Position numbers and translations under genes: made by a program. The notes beneath the pieces are model-generated. The model was not told where the DNA came from, did no database searches, and was given only the letters and a program-made list of their open reading frames with translations. 39,208 nucleotides of DNA from Pseudomonadota bacterium. Lineage in GTDB: Bacteria; Desulfobacterota; Desulfobulbia; Desulfobulbales; SURF-16. The stretch's first letter is position 1; each line of letters starts with the position of its first letter. Positions 34,317 through 39,208 of the stretch are shown here, piece after piece. The DNA lies in contig JAHIVT010000112.1 in NCBI GenBank assembly GCA_018816555.1, positions 1 to 39,208 on the forward strand, given 5' to 3'.

Positions 34317-35318
34317 ATGATTACCGATAAGCTGGTTAATGCCCTGCTGGAGTCGGCCATGGCCTCTTTTGCCCTGCTGGAGAGGCTGGAGGCCAAGGTG
34401 GATGCCCAGGCCATCGGCAAGCTGCGCGGGGCCTTCCGTTCCCTGCAGATGGCCGGTGAAAAGAAAAAAGGCACGGAATTGGCGGTGCAGATGGCGCTTG
34501 GTTCGTTTACCGAAAGCGCCGAGTATTTCCGTTCATTGATCGCCTCGCTCAATGGCGAGCTCAGTTTTGACCGCAAGTTCGAACGTCGCTCCAAAGTGGG
34601 CAAGATCCTGGGCTGGGGAAAGTTTGCCGCAGGGTCGGTGCGGGATCTGCTCGGTCTCGGCCAGGGGCGGTTGAACAAGATGCTGTGGCATGAGATCGAA
34701 CGGATCGACTGCATCAATCTTCTCATGCTTGCGGAAATAGGCCGCATCGCCTGTATGGCCGAGCTTGATTTTGAGGCAAAAATCGTCTCCCGCGACCTCG
34801 ATCTGCTGCGCTCCATTGACTTTGATGTCGATTCCGATCCTTTTCTTGAGAGAATCGTGGAGCTTGGTCTGCTGCCGGCCCATGTCGCAGGCATGGAAAG
34901 TCGTGAGTTTGTCCGGCATTACGGCGCGGTGCTCAAACCAGACGACGTGCGTTCCATGGATGAACGAGACGAGATGAAGGCGTTCGTCATTGAGCATTAC
35001 GGCACCATGGTCAGTGACATCAAGCAGAACAACCCGGCAGGGTACAAGTCTTTTTGTCTGCAGGCGGGCCGCGAGCCGGTTGATGTGGATGACTATGTGG
35101 ACATGGTCATGGCTCACTCGGCTGAAAACGATGGTCTGCTGGATAAAATGGAGGACTGGGGTGAGAAAAAAATTCTGTACTGGGCAGACAAGGATATGCT
35201 GGACAAATGGGCACAGGCCTTTTTCCGCTATGCCTCCCTGCAGACGGTACTCAAGGCCTGTAACCACCCTCGGCGGCTCTTTGCCTCGGTGGCTGCCGGC
35301 GCGCTGGCAGGCGGTTGA
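34317..35318 (+). CDS. Unknown, largely helical protein
   Basis: The 333-residue protein has no signal peptide and is mostly helical. A Gly/Lys-rich stretch near 90-115 (KVGKILGWGKFAAGSVRDLLGLG) and the Ala/Gly-rich end (ASVAAGALAGG) could touch membrane. No catalytic motif was recognised. ATG at 34317 is chosen because GGGGAGG is placed seven bases upstream. It follows the dockerin-tailed gene by 43 bases and may share its transcript. Confidence 0.65.
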   Translation: MITDKLVNALLESAMASFALLERLEAKVDAQAIGKLRGAFRSLQMAGEKKKGTELAVQMALGSFTESAEYFRSLIASLNGELSFDRKFERRSKVGKILGWGKFAAGSVRDLLGLGQGRLNKMLWHEIERIDCINLLMLAEIGRIACMAELDFEAKIVSRDLDLLRSIDFDVDSDPFLERIVELGLLPAHVAGMESREFVRHYGAVLKPDDVRSMDERDEMKAFVIEHYGTMVSDIKQNNPAGYKSFCLQAGREPVDVDDYVDMVMAHSAENDGLLDKMEDWGEKKILYWADKDMLDKWAQAFFRYASLQTVLKACNHPRRLFASVAAGALAGG

Positions 35319-35338
35319 TAAGGAGCTTATTTACGAAA

Positions 35339-35415
35339 GAAAGCACAGAGCCCAAGGCGTTGACAGACTGCAATAAAAATATTTCTCTGTGATCTCTGTG
35401 TGCTCTGCGGTGAAA
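35339..35415. repeat. CACAGAG-family inverted repeat
   Basis: GAAAGCACAGAGCCC (left) and TTTCTCTGTGATCTCTGTGT plus GCTCTGCGGTGAAAA (right) are the same family as at 26294. The repeat fills the gap between convergent genes, where it might also act as a terminator. Confidence 0.7.
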
Positions 35416-35459
35416 AAAAATTTTGACGATTTCAGTAAAAATGCTTGTTTCATCTCTGG

Positions 35460-36242
35460 TCAGATGGCGATGGTGCCCTGCAGATAGCAAACCGCCCTGC
35501 CGGCAATGCTGACCCGCTCACCCAGGTATTCACAGAATAATTCGCCGCCTCGTGCGGAAACCTGCAGGGCATGCAAGCGTTTTTTCTGCAATTTTTCCTG
35601 CCAGTAGGGGATCAGGGTGCAATGGGATGAGCCGGTAACCGGGTCTTCGTCAATGCCGAGAGCAGGGGCAAAGAAACGAGAAACGAAATCATGTTTTTTA
35701 CCCCTGGCGGTGGCGATCACTCCGCGCAGATCCAGTGATCTCAGCAGGCTGAAATCGGGCCGAAGCGATCTGACCTCATCCTCTGAGACAAAGACACAGA
35801 GATAGTCTGCGGCGCGCCATGTTTCCAAGGGACTTACACCAAGGGCCCGGGTGAGCAGGGCGATCGGATCACAGGCCACGGCGGGTCGGCTGGGAAAATC
35901 CAGGGTGTACAGATAGTCTTTTCTGCCGACCTGCAGTTTTCCGCTGCAGGGTGAGACAAAGGTGATCACGGGCTCGGGAAAACCCATGGAATTGAAGAGG
36001 GCGTACGCTGCGGCAAGGGTGGCATGACCGCACAGATCGATCTCGGTTTGGGGCGAGAACCAGCGAATGGCATAGGATTCTCCCTGCTGGACGATGAAGG
36101 CGGTTTCCGGCAGATTGTTTTCCGCGGCGATCTGCTGCAGCAGCGCGTCGACCGGCCAATGGGCCAGCAGGCAGACACCGGCGGGATTGCCGCTAAAGAC
36201 CTCGCCGGTGAAGGCGTCGATATGAAAAAAAGGGATCTCCAT
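35460..36242 (-). CDS. PhzF-family isomerase
   Basis: The 260-residue protein fits the PhzF/YddE fold. It has the typical start HIDAFTGEVFSGNPAGVC, the catalytic glutamate E46 in ENNLPETAFI, the WFSPQTEIDLCGHATLAAA motif (about 61-79) and the second-half mirror DEDPVTGSSHC. PhzF relatives isomerise small acids; only those in phenazine clusters make phenazines, and no other phenazine gene is present. ATG at 36242 has AGGAAG upstream and lies 14 bases after a small membrane-protein gene on the same strand. The MocR gene is divergent to this pair. Confidence 0.88.
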   Translation of the reverse strand: MEIPFFHIDAFTGEVFSGNPAGVCLLAHWPVDALLQQIAAENNLPETAFIVQQGESYAIRWFSPQTEIDLCGHATLAAAYALFNSMGFPEPVITFVSPCSGKLQVGRKDYLYTLDFPSRPAVACDPIALLTRALGVSPLETWRAADYLCVFVSEDEVRSLRPDFSLLRSLDLRGVIATARGKKHDFVSRFFAPALGIDEDPVTGSSHCTLIPYWQEKLQKKRLHALQVSARGGELFCEYLGERVSIAGRAVCYLQGTIAI

Positions 36243-36256
36243 GGCAAAGCTTCCTG

Positions 36257-36469
36257 TTATAAGGCCTTGAGTTCCGGGTTGGGATATTTTCTTGGCGAGA
36301 CCGCGGGGTTATCCAGCATGACATCTCTGTTGATCAGGGAAAAGGAGACGATCAGCGTAACAAAAAAGATCACGATGATCGCCAGGGCCAGCGCCAACTT
36401 TTCCCAATCCAAAACACGTCTTGCTTTTTCACTCTGTAGCTCAGTTTCCATTTTGCTCACCGGTTTCAT
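36257..36469 (-). CDS. Small single-pass membrane protein
   Basis: The 70-residue protein has one strong hydrophobic segment (about 25-47, ALALAIIVIFFVTLIVSFSL), a charged N-terminal part and a proline-containing tail. ATG at 36469 is used. ATG at 36451 (METELQ) has a better ribosome-binding site (GGTGAG) and may be the true start. It lies just upstream of phzF on the same strand. The function is unknown. Confidence 0.6.
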   Translation of the reverse strand: MKPVSKMETELQSEKARRVLDWEKLALALAIIVIFFVTLIVSFSLINRDVMLDNPAVSPRKYPNPELKAL

Positions 36470-36515
36470 TCTGTCATTAAAAACTTGCCTTGAGTGTAGC
36501 AGAACGGTTAATTTA

Positions 36516-36556
36516 TAACAGATGCAGATTTTTAAGAAAAATACCATAACAGATGC
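36516..36556 (+). promoter_or_regulatory. 11-base direct repeats ATAACAGATGC, putative MocR operator
   Basis: ATAACAGATGC occurs at 36516-36526 and again at 36546-36556, exactly 30 bases apart. The second copy contains the mocR start codon. TTGCCT and TTAATT (a poor -35/-10 pair) lie just upstream. MocR proteins such as GabR and PdxR bind direct repeats, and the gap is shared with a divergent gene pair. Confidence 0.5.
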
Positions 36557-38025
36557 GCGGCAAAGTAAGGGCAACCATAGAAAAAAGCGGGCAGAGATAT
36601 CAGTATCTGAAATTGGCGGACGACATTGAAAGCAGGATCAACAACGGCAGCTTTCGGGCCGGCGACAGGCTGCCGTCGTTAAGGAACCTGCATACCCGGA
36701 CCGGGCTCAGTATCAGCACGGTCTATCAGGCCTATATGGAACTTGAGAACAGGGGTGCGGTGGAGCCCAGAGAGAAATCAGGTTATTTTGTCAAGCCGCG
36801 TTTTGGCAATACTCTGCCGCCGCTGGAGATGAAAAAGCTTAAACCTCGGCCCCAGAAGGTGGGGGTGAATCTGCTGGCCGAGTCTATCCACGAGGCAATC
36901 AATGACCCTGACATGCTGCCCTTTGGCGCGGCGGTACCCAGCATGGATCTGCTGCCGCTTGCGCAGCTTGCCGCCTCTCTGCGCAGTGTGTCAGCCCGCT
37001 ACATGAAGAAAAAAGAGATGAATTACGGCAATCCCACCGGCGCTCCGGAGCTGAAGCGGGAGATCGTCAAAAGGGCGCTGGGGTATCAGGAAAATATCGA
37101 TGAGGAAGAGGTGGTCATTACCAACGGCTGCATGGACGCCATTCATTTATGTCTGCGCGCCGTGGCCAGGCCCGGCGACACCATCCTGGTGGAGTCTCCG
37201 ACTTTTACCTGTTATCTGCAGCTGATTGAGGATCTGAACATGCTGGCCCTGGAAGTGCCCACTGATCCGGAAAAGGGTCTTGACCTCGACCTGGTGCGCG
37301 CCTCGCTGGCCCGACATGACGTCAAGGCCTGCATTGTTTGCCCCAGTTTTCAGAATCCCCTGGGCTTTGAGATGCCGGTTGCCGCCAAGAAGGAGTTGGT
37401 CGAACTGTTTGTCGAAAAAGGCATCCCCATCATCGAGGATGATATTTACGGCGATCTCTATTTCGGCGCAGCCCGGCCCCGCACCCTGAAATCATTTGAT
37501 GAAAAAGGCATGGTGCTCTACTGTTCTTCCTTTTCCAAAACACTGGCTCCGGATCTGCGGGTGGGCTGGACCCTGCCCGGCAGGTTTCTGAAAAAGGTGA
37601 AACGAATCAAATTCAATACCGTCATCGCCTCGTCCAAATTCAATCAGCTCATCGTCGCCGATTTTCTGCACAATGGCGGCTATGAGCGGCATCTGCGCCG
37701 GTTGCGCAATGCCCTGAGGAATCAGGCGGGAAATATGTCGCTTGCCATCAGTCGGGAGTTCCCCCAGGGCACCAAGATATCATCCCCACGGGGCGGCTAT
37801 GTGCTGTGGGTAGAACTGCCGGAAGGTGTTGACGGGCTGGCGCTTTTTCATGAAGCGAAACGAAATGGCATTTTTATCATTCCCGGTGTCATCTGCACCA
37901 CTACAAATAAATACGGGAACTGCATTCGCATCAGCTGTGGTCACCCGTGGAATGAGCGCTGGGCTGCGGGGATTGAAAAACTCGGTGGACTGATTGCCGA
38001 CCAGCTGGGGAGAGGTTTACAGTAG
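36553..38025 (+). CDS. MocR-family GntR/aminotransferase regulator
   Basis: The 490-residue protein joins a GntR winged helix (about 16-84, LADDIESRINNGSFRAGDRL, TGLSISTVYQAYMELENRG) to a fold type I aminotransferase domain (about 120-485). The PLP lysine is K329 in SSFSKTLAPDLRVGW, with the PSFQNPLG and DDIYGDLYF motifs before it. It should bind PLP and regulate transcription, commonly of a neighbouring divergent gene. That would be the small membrane protein and phzF. No ribosome-binding site is seen before the ATG, which lies in a repeat. An alternative is an ordinary aminotransferase (such as 2-aminoadipate type) with a GntR head. Confidence 0.9.
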   Translation: MRGKVRATIEKSGQRYQYLKLADDIESRINNGSFRAGDRLPSLRNLHTRTGLSISTVYQAYMELENRGAVEPREKSGYFVKPRFGNTLPPLEMKKLKPRPQKVGVNLLAESIHEAINDPDMLPFGAAVPSMDLLPLAQLAASLRSVSARYMKKKEMNYGNPTGAPELKREIVKRALGYQENIDEEEVVITNGCMDAIHLCLRAVARPGDTILVESPTFTCYLQLIEDLNMLALEVPTDPEKGLDLDLVRASLARHDVKACIVCPSFQNPLGFEMPVAAKKELVELFVEKGIPIIEDDIYGDLYFGAARPRTLKSFDEKGMVLYCSSFSKTLAPDLRVGWTLPGRFLKKVKRIKFNTVIASSKFNQLIVADFLHNGGYERHLRRLRNALRNQAGNMSLAISREFPQGTKISSPRGGYVLWVELPEGVDGLALFHEAKRNGIFIIPGVICTTTNKYGNCIRISCGHPWNERWAAGIEKLGGLIADQLGRGLQ

Positions 38026-38156
38026 GAATGTAACGTTTTGAATTGTTTTAAGTATTCAGATATTTGATGAGGCAATCTCAAGGGCAGAATTTGAAAATCA
38101 CCGGTTTATCCAGTGCATTTTGGTAATATAATTATATATGCTGTCCCCGGAACTCC

Positions 38157-38627
38157 GTGGAGGACAAAGGGGAGGCAGGAATCGACAGGATCCGCCTTCA
38201 AACAATCCCCGATGCCTCTGCAGAGAGCCTTGGAGGCTTTGTTCGCGCCATGATCGTCCCAGGAAGCAAAATCATGACGGACGATTGGGCAGGATATCTT
38301 GTCTTGCCAAGCCTTGGCTACGAACGAGCAATAATGGGGGCCAAAGAACTTGCTCTCCCGCATTTGGTGGCCTCTCTTCTCAAGCGTTGGCTTCTCGGGA
38401 CATACCAGGGTGCGGTTAAACCAACTCACCTGGAGTACTATCTCGATGAATTTACGTTTCGTTTCAACCGCAGAACTTCCAAAAGCCGCGGCAAGTTGTT
38501 TTTTCGTCTTGTCCAGCAAGTACTGTCGGTTGAGCCTGTTTTCAACAAAGATCTCCAGGCGATAGCCCCAGCTGGAGAGGACGAAAATTTCGACGACCTT
38601 GAAATCTGGGATGACCACAACCGGTAG
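38157..38627 (+). pseudogene. ISXO2/IS1595-type transposase remnant
   Basis: The 156 residues correspond to the C-terminal half of an ISXO2-like DDE transposase. RIRLQTIPDASAESLGGFV, TDDWAGYLVLPSLGY, and HLEYYLDEFTFRFNRRTS agree with the family. The N-terminal half, including the zinc ribbon and first catalytic Asp, is missing. The region that should read as HxNGIESFW before LLKR is here LPHLVASLLKRW, so the third catalytic position is also lost. It is a dead fragment. No start with a ribosome-binding site and no clear terminal repeat was found. Confidence 0.8.
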
Positions 38628-38639
38628 TAGTCACTTGAA

Positions 38640-39208
38640 TAAAGCGGATACCCCAATTTATTAAATTAACTCCGTCCGCCATCCCCCCATCCCCGCAATC
38701 TATTCATAGCCCTTCTTGGGACAGCGAGGATCTGAACTTGTATATGGGCAAGTAATAGGATCGCAATTGTCACAATTAGGTCCATCCTTATCATCAATGC
38801 TGCTTGCAGTACCTGATCCGCCCAGAGCAGATAAGCCACTTAAAAATCCTATAGATAAGCCAAATAAAAATCCTATGTAGTAAAACAAGAAACCTGTATT
38901 CGGCCTGCCAATTATTTGGATATCGGTGAATACAGAAATTCTTATTAATGACATTACCCATGAAATCAAATTTGCGATCAATGAAAATGGGGAAATGATT
39001 CCATGCCAGATACCACTGAAGAATCCATAAGGATCAGAGTAGGTCGCTGGTGTATAGTGTTGCGCACACAGCAATTCCCAGAGTGCCCGGAAATGCAGTA
39101 ATAGCTTAGTTGTTTAAAATTGGTTTCGTAAACTTTTTTAAATTTTTTACCCAAATTAAAATTTTTCTTGACATATCAATAAGATAGCGATTTTCACCTT
39201 TTATAAGC
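38640..39208. other. AT-rich right edge
   Basis: Base composition drops clearly after 38640 compared with the rest of the window. The last 134 bases hold no gene and no clear motif. A TTGACA near 39169 faces out of the window. Confidence 0.5.
38700..39074 (-). CDS. Small membrane protein, lipoprotein-like, N-terminus uncertain
   Basis: The protein (about 124 residues) has CAQHYTPATYSDPYGFFSG near its start, then two or three hydrophobic segments (about 25-50 and 65-85) and a Cys-rich end. Related small proteins, from memory, carry a signal peptide ending in such a Cys. Here only TTG at 39074 opens the frame and nothing upstream to the stop codon gives a proper signal sequence or ribosome-binding site. 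It may be broken at its 5' end. The surroundings are AT-rich and next to a transposase remnant, which suggests recent transfer. Confidence 0.45.
   Translation of the reverse strand: MLCAQHYTPATYSDPYGFFSGIWHGIISPFSLIANLISWVMSLIRISVFTDIQIIGRPNTGFLFYYIGFLFGLSIGFLSGLSALGGSGTASSIDDKDGPNCDNCDPITCPYTSSDPRCPKKGYE

Noticed and set aside
35460-36242. Phenazine biosynthesis
   Set aside because: Only the PhzF-like isomerase is present; no phzA-E or phzG genes lie nearby.

Overview
The window reads as chromosomal DNA of a Gram-negative anaerobe, most likely a Desulfobacterota (delta-proteobacterial, Desulfobulbales-like) bacterium. The inference rests on GC-rich genes, a two-subunit biotin carboxylase/carboxyltransferase pair, lipopolysaccharide-type sugar genes (DegT aminotransferase of the KdnA type and KdsB), a sulfide-type Thi4 enzyme, GGDEF-EAL signalling and several secreted proteins with dockerin-like ends. 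No rRNA, tRNA or CRISPR array was seen. The last 600 bases are AT-rich and hold a transposase remnant, so the right edge looks like an accessory junction.

Layout. 1-3156 (minus strand): a large secreted fibre-like protein with about twenty YG-containing repeats, followed by a small secreted protein with a dockerin-like calcium loop. 3157-4560: a 1.4 kb gene-free stretch with three kinds of palindromic or tandem repeat. 4561-8001: biotin carboxylase and a divergent carboxyltransferase/BCCP subunit. 8086-12564: a stand-alone glycogen-binding (CBM48) protein, then an operon of a transglutaminase-like protein, an ABC ATPase and its permease. 12568-17367 (minus): GGDEF-EAL protein, THUMP-type RNA methyltransferase, a helical unknown, a PPC/DUF296 protein and DarP. 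17478-22925: iron alcohol dehydrogenase, KdnA-like aminotransferase, RsmJ (minus), KdsB and malate dehydrogenase. The dehydrogenase, aminotransferase and cytidylyltransferase together fit synthesis and activation of 8-amino-Kdo for the lipid A core. 23053-26224: YvcK/CofD-like protein with a long unexplained C-terminal extension, overlapping a PrmA-like methyltransferase. 26532-30023: orphan hybrid histidine kinase with two periplasmic binding domains. 30020-31008 (minus): thi4 under a TPP riboswitch with a visible terminator. 31208-35318: YdcZ-type transporter, then a three-gene unit with an LptC/OstA-like protein, a dockerin-tailed secreted protein and an unknown. 35460-38025: PhzF and a small membrane protein, divergent from a MocR regulator. 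38157-39074: ISXO2/IS1595 transposase remnant and a small membrane protein without a convincing start.

The most striking unexplained structure lies between genes. Four families of short degenerate tandem repeats with units of 7, 8, 9 and 9 bases fill intergenic gaps, mostly as inverted pairs. Two copies of a Pseudomonas-like REP palindrome pair are also present, with the core of one flipped relative to its flanks. Other leads are the putative 8-amino-Kdo cluster, a Thi4 with proline at the sulfur-donor position, a divergent carboxyltransferase active site, and an 11-base direct repeat that overlaps the mocR start codon.
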